A stretch of 64,000 nucleotides of DNA from Laetiporus sulphureus 93-53. Lineage: Eukaryota; Basidiomycota; Agaricomycetes; Polyporales; Laetiporaceae. The notes beneath the pieces were generated by a model. The model searched no databases. It worked only from the letters and a program-made list of their open reading frames with translations, and was not told the origin of the DNA. Below, one piece after another: positions 1 to 10,422 of the stretch. Where the stretch lies: positions 215,046 to 279,045 of the forward strand of contig NW_024468553.1 in the NCBI RefSeq assembly GCF_001632365.1. The letters are read 5' to 3'. The translations under genes were made by a program, and so were the position numbers. The stretch's first letter is position 1; each line of letters starts with the position of its first letter.

Positions 1-837
1 ATCTGAAGGATCATCGTTACACTCTTCTTTCGCTCCTGTGCAGCCGACGCACCATAAGCGTGTTTGAGTACCGTCAGGATTGAGTTCATTGTCATCTCCA
101 GCTCACCCACCCGTTCACCTAAAACTTCTGATGCGTTAGACATGGAGTCAATGTCTGCTTGTTGTCGGGCCTAGAGACCTGTAAGTGAATTAAATGAAGT
201 GATCGGTCGCGGATTAGCATACTAGGTTTCTCTCAAACCCGTTCAAATGTCGTCTCACAGCGTGATGACGACCGTCTACTTCTTCTTCATGTTCGTTCAT
301 GCTCTGCGTGATATCATAGACTGCACAGTCTAGATCTGATATTGCGGCATCCATATTTTCTAGTCTTTTCTGGATGACACGCTCGTAGTCTGCCCGCAAT
401 ATTAAGAGCGGCAGCGTAGACCAAAAGTGAGATCGTCACATACTTGAATGAGTAATGGATGATGCCCCATCCTCTCCGCATTTGCCACCGATTGCCAAGT
501 CTTCACCATTCGTGTCGGCTGGGAGGTCAACCAGGCCTTTCAAAGAATCCTCCTCCGACTGCCATCTCACGAGAAGTAGCTGTAGCACATGAGCTGCATC
601 ATATAGAGTGTCGCCATTAGCTGGTAAGAGTTCATCCAACACACTAGCTATCGTCTCTGCATGCAAGGAACCCGAGGAGTGCTCCGTCACACTGGTCAAA
701 AGCGCTCGAATCTCGCTAGAAGGTAAACGAAGGCTTCCAGAGTTTGCGGTAACGGTTGGCCCAAGAGTTGTCGAGAAAAGCTCCTCGAGCTTAGCCAGCA
801 AACGATTTTCGTTGAGGTGGGCTGTGGTTGGTGACAT
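1..837 (-). CDS. Coiled-coil protein, 3' end outside window
   Basis: Three exons read without a break on the minus strand: 837-444, 389-223 and 170 to beyond position 1. The introns begin GTATGT and GTATGC and end in CAG and TAG, and the phases agree, giving 243 codons in the window. The first ATG in this frame is at 837. The N-terminal 130 residues are mildly helical and acidic with no recognised domain. From about residue 132 the protein becomes a heptad-like coiled coil (starting NYERVIQKRLENMDAAISDL), continuing in exon 3 with GERVGELEMTMNSILTVLKH. I do not recognise the family; a cytoskeletal or scaffold role would be a guess. It is one of the few genes in the left half with no visible lesion. 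Confidence 0.6.
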
Positions 838-1040
838 TGTGGGGGGACAGTAGCAACGAACCGTTCTCTACGTAGAACTCCACATCGCTCGGACCGTCAA
901 TCTCGCCAGAGTCGGACTTCCTCCGAAGCAGCACCCTAGCGCCTTGCTCCTCCCTTACAGCAAGCTCGATGACAAGGCCCTCCTCAAATTACTCAAGGTC
1001 GACCGCGTACGTCTCCTTCATTCCTCGCCACTCATACATT

Positions 1041-1278
1041 GACTTGCGTAGCCGCCGCGTCTACCGTTGAACTGCGTCCCGGGACCGACGACGCTCTACT
1101 CGGGCTGGGTGCGCATGTCGTCTCGTACGGCGCGATAAGCAAGCAGCCGCCGATGCCTTCGACTGGCGCGCTCGTCCGGAAGGGGTCAAGGCCGAGGGAT
1201 ACTTCATGAGCTAGTGGGACAAGGACCATGGGCGGGAGGCGCGGGAGAGTCTATTCAAGGAGTTGATAAGGCCGAAGT
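1041..1278 (+). pseudogene. Relic of mitochondrial 2-enoyl-CoA/ACP reductase (ETR1/MECR family)
   Basis: The frame at 1104-1152 reads LGAHVVSYGAISKQPP, the 'GAHLVSYGAMSKQP' segment of the NADPH-dependent enoyl reductases of mitochondrial fatty-acid synthesis. The next residues, KAEGYFMS-stop-WDKDHGREARE, match the family only after a one-base frameshift near 1187. A TAG at about 1213 lies in the stretch where the family has an aromatic-rich segment (FW..SW). No cofactor-binding N-terminal half is visible. A coding-looking stretch at about 868-1024 just upstream is unassigned. The fragment lies head-to-head with the coiled-coil gene. I see the motif and both lesions; the family name is from memory. 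Confidence 0.6.
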
Positions 1279-1755
1279 TGAGTCTGCTGGTCTGTCACTT
1301 GAGTTGGCAGGACGGTGTGTGGAGACTGATATGGATGTGGATAGTTGAAGGAACCTGCGCATGAGGACGTGGTGATACCGAGGACAATGAGCCGCGATGA
1401 GGCAAGAGAGAGTGAGGGAGGTTATGAGACGCATTGCAGAGGAGAGCTATGGAAGGAAGGTGCCGTGATCCTGACGTGATCGTCGGTGTCGATGCTGTAA
1501 GGTCCCGTTCCATCCATCCATAATTGCGATCTTCACTGACGATTGCGCCTAGGTGTATGACCGGGGTCACTCGCTCCGCTTGTCCGCACGCTACCAACGG
1601 CGCTTGAAAGCGGAAAATCGATTGGAAGTGGTGATGCTGTGGCTTACATCGCGTTGACCGTGAGGAATGAAGAGACTCGAGCGCTCCTTCTGGAGACAGC
1701 TGGTATGTATAGCAGGTTTGTCTCTGCGCCGTGCTCATCATTGGTTGCGAGTAGA
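1279..1755. other. No gene recognised
   Basis: No frame shows family resemblance or consistent splice sites. The last ~100 bases may hold a decayed upstream exon of the polymerase relic that follows. Confidence 0.4.
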
Positions 1756-2868
1756 ACAGTCATTAGAGGTTGTCGGACATCAGACGATGTTAGAGCAAGA
1801 AAAGGAGGGATTGTGTTACCGCCGCCCAGGCAATTACGACGGTGAGTAGCTCCAATACCATCGGATATGCTCTTTCACCTAGCGTTCTCTTTATATTCTA
1901 CTCAGAAATGAACTCTAGGATGTCTAAAAGCGAGGCTGCCGATATTGTTAACATCGTCAAAACAATAAGTTAGTACTCGACGTTTACGTGTCGTAATGCA
2001 GCAGTCGATAATGTTTCACATGCACAATAGCGTTGCAGATCGACTTTAGCCTATTTGTCGAAATCATGGGTAGTTATAGGAGGTACAGTCTGCCCGTTAT
2101 CTCAACTCTGCGGGTATTGAAGAAGCGTCACAGGGGAAAGGTGGGTTGCGGAGACCTAGACATTCTGATTACTCGACCCACGAGTGACCGGAAGACTCAT
2201 CAAAGTAGAACCCACCTTCTGTCAAGCTCGCGGCCGAGACTTGCTAACCTTATAACCGAAAGGTATTCTCGCCGTCTCCTACAGGGATTACACGAGCGGG
2301 GCATTATCACAGAAAATCTGAGTCTGCCTGATGTTTTGGAACTCGTATATCGAGGGCTCTGCAGGAGATGAGATCATCGCTCATGTCGACATATGATTTC
2401 CTTACCATCCCTCACGCGTCGAGAGATGCTGCATTAGACGGTACGCTTGATCAAAGAATGGGCGTCGAACAACAGCTTATCCCGTCTGCCCCACAGGGTA
2501 ATGACATTGTTAGTCCAGAAAATATGGCGTTTGCCTGGAACTTGACAGTAACTCGTATCATTGCTTCGCATGAAGGCAAACGTGATGGGGTATTCTCTCA
2601 ATCAACGGGATCTATATGCCGTTATCATCCGTAATTCAAGCGACAAAAACTGAATGGCGGTCGATTGTCTTTGCAAAGAATGATTTATAACAGAAATTGA
2701 TGAGGGTGTTTCACCTCTCTAAAGGCACTATTATACCGTCGGAAACTGAGCGGGAAATATTCAACATTTTAGGTAGGCTACCACGCTCTGCATCAGCTGC
2801 ATCCTGCTGATCGTCATGTTGAATTCGGTGTGCCTTGGCAGGCGCCACACGAGCGGCTCTGGGGCTAG
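1756..2868 (+). pseudogene. Family X DNA polymerase (Pol lambda/beta-like), broken
   Basis: Consecutive exon pieces follow the order of the Pol X catalytic core. GCRTSDDVRARKGGIVL (about 1773-1823) is the fingers helix-hairpin-helix side. NSRMSKSEAADIVNIVKTIS follows at 1908. IDFSLFVEIMGSYRR joins GKVGCGDLDILITRPTSD across an intron, carrying the GSxRR motif and the two catalytic aspartates of GDxD. Then come RGIITENLSLPD, YDFLTIP (third catalytic Asp), MGYSLNQRDLYAVIIR, GTIIPSETEREIFNILG and the exact family terminus VPWQAPHERLWG-stop at 2868. The enzyme fills short gaps in base-excision repair and end joining. Lesions seen: a frameshift near 2368, stops between 2650 and 2715, and a lost acceptor before the last exon. 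The N-terminal BRCT/8-kDa region is absent. Confidence 0.8.
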
Positions 2869-3032
2869 AAGGGGACATCATGCCACTGTCAAGAAGCCAG
2901 TCGGCATCGCAAAGATGCTGAAGCTGCGCCTGGCGGCAGGTTGCAGCCGAAGTTCCCGTGACTCCACACCGGCTGCCTCGTTTGTCTCGCAATGCGCATT
3001 TGATGTGATTCTGGTCTGGCCTGCATCGACAG

Positions 3033-3113
3033 GGCGCAGGCATCGCTGTCGCCTTTGCGGCGCAATTCCCACAGCTCGTCTCGGACAGACTCGCTCTGGT
3101 CGCGTGCAGTAAA
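3033..3113 (+). pseudogene. Alpha/beta-hydrolase fragment
   Basis: One short frame reads GAGIAVAFAAQFPQLVSDRL followed by ALVACSK. This resembles the helix after the nucleophile elbow and the next strand of alpha/beta-hydrolases (usually GxSxGGGIAVAFA). The nucleophile serine is not present in this frame and neighbouring frames are interrupted. It begins 165 bases after the polymerase stop codon and ends about 80 bases before a deacetylase-like fragment, so it is an isolated piece. Confidence 0.35.
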
Positions 3114-3189
3114 CGTGCTCACTTGCGCATTAGCCGCCCTCACATCCTCCTCATGATCGTAATTGTTCCGTGCAGTTCTATCAAACTCC

Positions 3190-3348
3190 GCCACCGACCA
3201 TTCTGCACGGGAGCGCTTCATCGAATGGGTCAACGCCCACAAAGACGTCCACTGGTTGTGTATGGCAGATATGGCGAGAGAGTTCCGCAAACGCAACCCT
3301 CCACCAGCAGGTACTCGCATGTCTAAGGGCATGGAGATCAAGTCTTAA
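3190..3348 (+). pseudogene. C-terminal fragment of a polysaccharide-deacetylase-like protein
   Basis: The frame ending at the TAA at 3346 reads ARERFIEWVNAHKDVHWLCM and continues ADMAREFRKRNPPPAGTRM. It resembles the last helices and tail of PuuE/NodB-type polysaccharide deacetylases, where an 'RF..WV...DV.WV.M..MA.EF' pattern is usual. No metal-binding NodB motifs lie upstream; a piece of an unrelated hydrolase is there instead. The fragment is therefore truncated at its 5' side. The family call is an inference from memory. Confidence 0.4.
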
Positions 3349-4410
3349 GCTTGACAGGGGTACGCAATATATTACCTGTTTTTCAAGTTCGTATGTATGG
3401 GATGCCACCCGCTTTTCGCTGATAAGAAAACATTTGGCCGAAGTTGCCGGCCCTTGCTGGAGAGCACTTTGGTCTCATGTCATTCCATTGTAAAGTGTTC
3501 AAAAGCCATGTATTTCATATGTCTCGTAGTCTGTCTCAACGATCCAATATCGGGTCAGGCACACGCGCCTATATATATGGTTAGCGGCACCGGAGCGAAA
3601 CCGATCGCAATCTTTGATCGTGTGGTGCAATCTCCACAAACAAATACCAACGTAAATTGAGATGCCGCGTTGACTCTTGGATTCTACCTTCCGGTACTTT
3701 AATAGGCACGGCAAGAACTTTACTCCCAAGAATACTACCTCATCATTCGGGCGTCTTCTCAGAATATGTACATGTGCCAGAGTCAGTAAAATTTAGTCGA
3801 AAACCCCATAAGAAGCTTTTTTTTTGTCTTGTTCGTCTGAGGCTCTTGTGGCAAGACAAGTCGGATCTGAATGTCAATGTCTTGCCAGCCTCGGTGCGAT
3901 CTCAACTTAGCATTCACATATTCACACTGTAGTACACAGCGATCACACAAGTTGGCATGCCGAGCGGTTGTCGGTCGATCGTTCTCTTACTCGTTTCATA
4001 CTCAGTTCTGTATACCTTCAGCGAAGGCTTTGCGTTCACATTTGTCTCGTAAATCTTCTCTGGGGACCAGAATGAGGACAGAGGGGGGAAGTAGTGTAGG
4101 ACAATCTTTATCACTGGGAACTTCGGGACGTTCGGAGTCATCGCTCTGCCAATTCGTGACTTCCGGCGAATGCCTCATGGCTGTGCTGCGAGCATATGTG
4201 TCTATATGAATCTCGTTTAGTCGATTGAGACAAGAAAAGCTCGGGTGCCGCTTTCTGCTGAGTGCACGGACTCTGGTTTATATATCTTGGAGCGAGAAAC
4301 GTTTTGGGCGGGCGTTCCTGGAATCCCTACCAGTGCTCCTACCTGTGCTGCTTTGAGACCTCGTGCGAAGATGTAGACTTATCATCGTTATATTGTGGGC
4401 AGCCATATAC
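3349..4410. other. About 1 kb with no gene recognised
   Basis: Short open frames on both strands have no family resemblance or linked splice sites. One minus-strand stretch (4141-3914) is tyrosine/proline-rich and could be a remnant exon, but nothing supports a call. Confidence 0.4.
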
Positions 4411-4849
4411 CTCCATCTGCCAGTCCGGCATGCAATGCGCGCTGTCCTGCACCCTGCGGAAGATGCCCGCGAACTCGGGCGGTAGCACGTGGCTGTCTTT
4501 CATATATCGTCTTCGCAGTTCGCACCATCATACACCCATGCCAGGTGAGAAAGCGTACCTTTTATGCTCATGAACTGGCCGAGCTTGAGCGCGGCTGTGC
4601 GGAGTTGCGTGAGCTTCGCGACGAGGCGCTCGATATTGTCCTCGGTCATCATGAGCGAGGGTGAGCATTTCTCCTCGGAATTGGTCGAGAGACGGAGGAG
4701 CTCGGCGGCAGCACCATAGCCGAGTAAGGCAGCGAGACCTGCATTTGTCCATGCGAGTGAAATGTATGATTTGAGTGTGTTAATCGCACAAATGAGCGCA
4801 TACACCCACCTCCGTAATCGAACAGACGTCCTATGCGCAACGAAGGCAC
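4411..4849 (-). pseudogene. COQ8/ADCK-type atypical kinase, internal fragment
   Basis: Three minus-strand exon pieces with good junctions are visible. VPSLRIGRLFDYGG (from 4849) joins across an intron to LAALLGYGAAAELLRLST and LTQLRTAALKLGQFMSIK. That joins through GTACGC...AAAG to DSHVLPPEFAGIFRRVQDSA and HCMPDWQME, ending at 4411. KxGQ and LPPE belong to the conserved N-terminal extension of the mitochondrial UbiB kinases needed for coenzyme Q synthesis. The kinase N-lobe (AAASIGQVH) and everything beyond are absent: after the last GT donor the sequence is unrelated. No start exon is visible. Known members are around 500-600 aa; about 110 residues remain here. Confidence 0.75.
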
Positions 4850-5474
4850 CTTGGAAGACTAAAATTTGCGCACGGGAGCGTGCTTGCAACATTAGTCTCG
4901 TCAGTTGGGCCACAGGCTAGGGCGGGTTAGTAAACTTCACTCACATAAACAGAAGGCTAAGGCACCCCGATTATCAGCGACGTTTCGTGCGAGGCACCAT
5001 CTGACATCATTCCTTGTCTGATGGTTTTGCCTATACCAGAAAGGGCTTTTGGCGTTGTGATTTGATGCGTGACTTGATCTGGTGAGGCTGTGGGGAAGTC
5101 TTGCGCTGTAATGGGGACAAGAGCACGCAAGGGTTGCAAAGTCGAGATCGAAGCTAATAGAGACGACCACTAATGCAGAGAGTGTTGTTCCGAATGACCC
5201 TTCATTCGGTTCGGTTTAAAGAGAGCAAGTGCAGCAGTGCTTACATAATAATGTCACTCGTTGTCCGCTCCACTTGCCGAGTGGCTGAAAGTGTGCCCCG
5301 TTTTTTGGTTGGTGGCTGATGTCTTCGTGCGGCCGTCTTGTTCGCTTCTCGCTGTCTGCTGCTTATAGTCTCACGCTGTCTCGTGCTTGGCCGTTTGTCT
5401 CGCCTGCATCTTCGTGTCCGTGCGGTTTGCCGTCGTCTCGCACGCATGTCTATAACAACTACTCAACGTTAGGA
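4850..5474. other. No gene recognised
   Basis: This lies between the COQ8 fragment and the EBP2 fragment. Minus-strand frames exist at 4937-5170 and 5241-5447; the latter is Arg/Thr-rich and looks like a chance frame. No motif is visible. Confidence 0.4.
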
Positions 5475-5800
5475 ATTGACTTGCTTGCAGAGCGCAAGGG
5501 CGCCTTAGACAACCCGCAAGAAGACGGGGATGGTTTCGACCTCGCTGTGGAGCACGCTATCTCAGATCGCCCATCGAAACAAGCAAAAAGCTCTGCATCT
5601 GAAGGAAAAAAGATGCCACGTCACGCCACGGACAAGAAATTCGGCTTTGGTGGTCCTCGCAGGAGACCAAAACAATACCAGGTCCTCGACGGATAATTTT
5701 TGATTTCGGTGGGTGGTGGTGGGAAAGCTACGCGGCCAGTGAAGGAGGCTCGAAGAGCAGAGGATTTGCAAAGCGACCAGGGAAGAGCAGACGGATGGTT
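5475..5800 (+). pseudogene. EBP2 ribosome-biogenesis factor, C-terminal fragment
   Basis: The frame reads GDGFDLAVEHAISDRPSK, then MPRHATDKKFGFGG, then after one frameshift NTRSSTDNF, then after a second GGSKSRGFAKRPGKSRR. This is the conserved C-terminus of EBP2, a nucleolar 27S pre-rRNA processing factor with a KFGFGG core and a basic Gly/Lys/Arg tail. The coiled-coil middle and the N-terminus are missing. Two single-base frameshifts within about 120 bases (near 5675 and 5700) disable even this piece. It stands alone between unrelated fragments. Confidence 0.7.
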
Positions 5801-6165
5801 GCCCGTGACCGAAGATCGATTCCGCTTCATTTCGTGCTCTTCGTGGTCATGCTTGCTTGAGTTCTATCGGCAGCTCACTCCGTCCTCGTTACTACGCTTG
5901 TTGTCGCCTTTCTACCAATATTTTGTGCTTGCAATGACCGGATTGCACCCGATTCTGATACAAACAAGAGATGTGTGATTGCCGTTAGTCTAAGTCGAAG
6001 CAATCGAGATACTGAGGAAATGCAACGCAACTACTAACACTGCAGCTTTGTAGGGAAATTTCCACACTTATAATGGTGGCCGTCGGCTCGAGAAGTCCGA
6101 AGTCCGAGATCCCACAGCTCTCTCACCTGGTTCTCATCTGCATCTCTGATCGCTGCTCCTACGAC

Positions 6166-6781
6166 ATGTCGAGCTATGGTGCATCGCCACTACCTCTGAG
6201 TAGCGGGTACGCCTCTGCAGCTCCCTTGTCTATGACACCGCCTGTCCCGAAAGCTCATACACACTGCCGGAAACCTAAGCCCACTAAAATCTTCTCTAGT
6301 GACGGCTCGTTCCTAGAGCGCTTCCAGCGCCTCAAGAAGGCATGCATACGTGCATTAGCACACGTTGCTGAGCTGAACATTTTGTACAGGACGAGAAAGA
6401 GATGAAGGAACAAAGAGATATAGTCGCTAGGTTAGTTGCTATACAATGTTTGTGTATGCGAATGTTCCACGAGTCGTCTTCACAGGAAACGAACCTTTGA
6501 CGAGCGATTTGTGAGTTACTTGAATGCGATGCACCATTGTCTCATTCCTCATAGATTTCTTCTCAGAAAAAAGGGGACCAGCGCCCTCCTCCTGATGCTC
6601 AGAACTCAACTGCTGCCACAGAGCCTCCGGTAAAGAAGTCACAGATGGATACACCAACGAGTGAGTTATATTACGCACAATTGTCATTTGGTCGTGTCTC
6701 ACCGACCTCACAGCTCAGTATCAGAAAGAAGTCAAGAGTCACGCTGGTCGTAGCCTAAAGGATGACAGTATTGGCGTCTGA
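6166..6781 (+). CDS. Small conserved hypothetical protein, five exons
   Basis: Exons 6166-6339, 6390-6430, 6486-6510, 6567-6660 and 6714-6781 join in frame to 133 aa ending at TGA 6779-6781. All phases fit. Intron 1 starts GCATGC and ends ACAG, so it would be a GC-AG intron; the other three are GT-AG. The protein has a Ser/Pro-rich start, a KIFSSDGSFLERFQRLKK segment, a charged middle (DEKEMKEQRDIVAR) and a tail HAGRSLKDDSIGV. I have a general impression of similar basidiomycete hypothetical proteins but cannot name a function. No lesion is visible although both neighbours are broken. Confidence 0.55.
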
Positions 6782-7329
6782 CTGGCAGCTTGTCAAATAA
6801 TCAAATGGACTGACAATGTTGTTTTATGGACTTTGATCCGGTGTGTTTACTTCTTTTTGCATGATCCCTCATTCGTAGAATTGCGCTGATTGCGTAGATC
6901 GGCATGGCTGTCTACTACTTTCCTTGAAAACTCCCGTAAGACACTCGTATCTTATTTTTCACCTTCGTGGCAATGCGACGATGCCATCTGCCTTAATGTT
7001 CCGGCGCATTTGCATATATTTTTGTGATGAACAACACTGCACATATTTCGCGAGTGGATGTTGAGCTGTCCGTAAGCAAGGAAACGAGTCTGCATGAACA
7101 TAGTGAAGGAGTGCGTTTGAAAATGCGGGGAAGCGTAATTGTTAGCATCAGAGCATTCAGGGTGTGAAGGGTGAACCAGTTTTGGTGACGCACTATATTA
7201 CGGAGCATCAGTCCTGGTTCCTATAGCTATCCGTCGATTCAGCCACCCGAACGCACTTACGACAAGACTTATAGTGCTGTGCCAACATAATGCAAGGCTA
7301 TATCAACTTGACAGTGCAAATGTATGTGT
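6782..7329. other. No gene recognised
   Basis: AT-leaning spacer between the 133-aa gene and the helicase relic. No conserved frame, repeat or RNA gene is seen. Confidence 0.45.
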
Positions 7330-9373
7330 TCCGCAGTGGTACAAGAGCATGAGCTTCAGCCCTTTGCAGAATCCTTGCTCCCCACGAAAAGTAGGCGAGC
7401 TTTCATCAGGCCCTCCCGCACCTGTAGAATGTTAGATTCCAACTTAATCGTATCCCATTTCGCAGATAACACCAAGCCCTTCGCATCTACAGGTCGAAAC
7501 TCGCTCGTTTACTTTTCCCTCAACCGCAACACATTGGTCTCACGTCATCGGTCTCTGTAACTGATCTGTCCTTGGCTTACTTTGACGCTCGAATCGGAAA
7601 TAATGCCGCTCAGGTCATGGCTGTGCGCTCTATCGTTAAGCTGCGCCAAGGAGCGGCCCCATTCATCATTTTTGGACCGTAAGTATGCCATATGCATGTT
7701 GAATGGCTCACTTCTCATTCGTGTGTGCAGACCAGGAACAGGGAAAACGGTCACGGTTGTGGAGGCTATTCGGCAATTGCTCGCGCGCAACAGTCAAGCA
7801 TGTATCCTAGCTTGTGCGCCGAGCAACAGCGCTGCGGACATTCTCGCTCAGCGGCTCAACATGTTGGATACGGATCAGTTGTTCCGCCACTGCGCTGTCT
7901 CGCGAAAACCGGATGAGGTGCCCAATGACTTGCGCTCATTCACCTATTTGAACAAGCAGGGAAACTTCTCAGTACCGCCCTTGGGGAAGCTTGCGCAATT
8001 CCGGGTGATCGTATGTACATGCGGTTCTGCGTCATTCCCATATGGAGTCGGCCTCCATTTCAGCCATTTCAGCCACATCTTCGTTGATGAGGCCGGGCAG
8101 GCCAGCGAATCCGAAGTGATGACTGCAGTCAAGCCTATGGTACTCCCATCTACCCAGGTCACTCCCTCGGGCAATCCTGAACAGCTGGGCCCCATCCGAT
8201 CCACTGTAGCCCGGGAGCTTGGCTTGGGTAAGAGCTATCTCGAGCGGCTCGTGGAACGAGAGTTGTATCAACCGCCAACGGGGCGGAACAGATCGTGAGT
8301 AATACTCTGTACAGTGACTTGCAAATCATTCAATGCTCACCTCGTAACCTGCGTAGCTACGTCAAATTAGTCAAGAACTTCCGCTCGCACGGTGCCATTT
8401 CACATTCCCGAATCAGCAATTCTATGACAATGAGCTGCAAGTGTCCGGCTCTCCGAGCATCATCAATGCCTACCTCGGATTGAGGCATCTGGAGAACCCG
8501 AAGTTCCCTGTTGTCTTCCGCGCTGTTTCCGGCAAAGATGATAGAGAAGCCAATTCTCCCTCTTATTTCAACGTCGACGAGATAATCGTCGGAAAAAAGT
8601 ACATCACCGATCTGCTCGCTGACCGGCGGCACCCGATCGGTGAGTACTACTTCCACTACATGCAACTATCGAATGCTGAGCCCTTCTTCCAGAGAAGAAC
8701 GAGATCAGAGTGATCGCCCCATACCATGCACACGTACGCAAGTTCCGAAAGGCGCTCTCACAGAAAGTGGCAGGAGCTTCGGTGGACGGAGACGATGCGG
8801 TGAAGGTCGCCAGTGTGGAGGAATCCCAAGGCGACGTGAGTGGGCCTCCTTTATAGATATGCAGCCGTTAACAGATGTGGCACGCAGGAACGGAAGGTGG
8901 TCATACTCTCTACCGTACGCAGTAGCCGTGACCTGCTCGAGTACGATGCACGCTATGCGTTGGGATTCGTCGCCAATCCGTGGCGGTTCAATGGTACGCT
9001 CAATATCACCATGGCTCATACATTCCGCTCACCTTGTATTGTACCAGTTGCTGTCACACGAGCTCAAGCCCTCCTGATAGTAATCGGCGATCCATCAGTG
9101 CTGTCGCCAGATCTGCTCTGGAGGGCATTCCTCAACTACGTGTACCTCAATGATGGCTGGCACGGCGAGCCCATTACATGGGACCCTCATGCACCGGTGG
9201 ATGACAACGGCGCGTTTGCACAGCAGCTGCAGCAGAACAGCCTGGCACATATCACGACATTCATGCAGCAGACGCAGGAGTTGGCTGGCGATGAAGAGGG
9301 TGGGGTGAACGGCGCTGATGTCGAGGAGGGTGCTGCCAACACGGAGCATGTGCATGGCGGAGTTCAAGAGTGA
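7330..9373 (+). pseudogene. SDE3/MOV10-like SF1 RNA helicase, disabled
   Basis: The helicase core is readable almost throughout. GPPGTGKT (motif I) is split by the intron at 7680-7731. LACAPSNSAAD (Ia), FVDEAGQASE (II, DEAG), GNPEQLGPI (III), VKLVKNFRSH (IV), VASVEESQGD, VVILSTVRSS (V) and VAVTRAQALLIVIGDPSVL (VI) follow in order. The tail, ending at 9373, is Asp/Glu/Gly-rich. This is the UPF1-like branch of MOV10/SDE3 helicases, linked to small-RNA silencing in plants and fungi. Lesions: TAG and TAA in the pre-core frame (near 7430 and 7466, in NVRFQLNRIPFRR-stop-HQAL), and a one-base frameshift near 8400. Motif III has Asn where Asp is usual (GDPEQL). The N-terminal region is missing or unreadable. 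Confidence 0.8.
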
Positions 9374-9680
9374 CTTCGCGTGCAATATACTTGATCTTGT
9401 ACATCTCACACATATGGGCACTTGCTTGATGTATTCGTGAGTAACAATTTACTTTACCCAGCAGCTACGTGAAGGGGATGCCTATGGTCTGAACCCTGGT
9501 CTACATACAAGAAGTACCGTACTTCAAGTTCCTGCTATTCGGCGCACAAACGTTCAAGCTTCAGTCCGACATGGAAAGCAACATTACAAACACCACATTC
9601 AAAGCATAGGCAAATCGCGACCGTTCGTACAAACCAGACCCCGAGATATTAATCTGACCTCTTCAGGACTATGTTGCAGA
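9374..9680. other. Convergent intergenic spacer
   Basis: The helicase and DUF4387 genes end facing each other here. I see no coding frame and no repeat. Confidence 0.4.
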
Positions 9681-10422
9681 TCACTGTGCAGCGATCGGCA
9701 GCAGAACGTCTGTATCAACCAAAGGTATATGCTGCTGGCACCCATGCATGTCAGTCTCCCCAAAGCTACCGTTCGGGTGCACCCTGCATAGAAAGCGAAT
9801 CAACATTGAACTCATCGACCAAGGATATCCACCGCACCTCGGAATAGTGAACTTGAACGCACGCGCCTGCGGGAAGAATAGACAGGCGAGCACTGTCTCG
9901 AGCTTCACACCATATACCTTCGCGAGGATCTCCTTCGTAAGCACGCCGCTATTCTTTACCGCCTGGAAGATCTCATCGTTTGGGAACATCACGTCGAACG
10001 TCAACTCATACGGGCCGCTCTGCAATCGGGCATAATCAGCCTGTCGCCCAGCGCATATAGAAAGCAAAGCTACGCACATTCTTACTCCTCAACACCGTCG
10101 CCACGTCTCGCAGCTTTATCGTCTTATCCCCATGCTCGATAGCCCGGCGCCACTGGGCGACCGGGTCGACCTTCTTGCCCTCCATTTCCTTTTTCATCTC
10201 CTCCAGAGCACGCGCTGCGCTCGACATCTCTGCGTGGGCGAGGCACGTGTACGTCGGCCAACGGCTTGGGTCCACTTCAGTCCCTACGGTCTGGTAGGTA
10301 ATCGGGAACGGTGCGAGCGGGTCGTCGACGTCGATGAGATGGTACACGCGGAACTCAGAGGCTTCGCCGAGGTCTGTCTCCATCGGCGTAAGTGGACCAG
10401 CGAGGTTCCCACCCGTGGCGAC
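9681..10422 (-). pseudogene. C-terminal part of a DUF1446 (AtuA-like)/DUF4387 protein
   Basis: Three minus-strand exons join well: from 10422 (preceded by the acceptor TTTGCAG), from 10019, and the last to the TAA at 9681. The reading gives FRVYHLIDVDDPLAPFPI, WPTYTCLAHAEMS, KTIKLRDVATVLRSKN, SGPYELTFDVMF, ACLFFPQARAFKFTIPR and GSFGETDMHGCQQHIPL. The LRDVA..LRSKN..P.E.TFDVMF and GSFGETD.HG..QH signatures are DUF4387, normally fused after a DUF1446 domain. That N-terminal domain is absent: upstream of the acceptor is only ~240 bp shared with the divergent gene at 10664. No lesion is seen in the surviving part. The biochemical role of the family is uncertain. Confidence 0.65.

Noticed and set aside
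2889..3341. 150-codon minus-strand open frame
   Set aside because: It is antisense to the hydrolase and deacetylase fragments, which match known motifs on the plus strand; its own protein has no motif.
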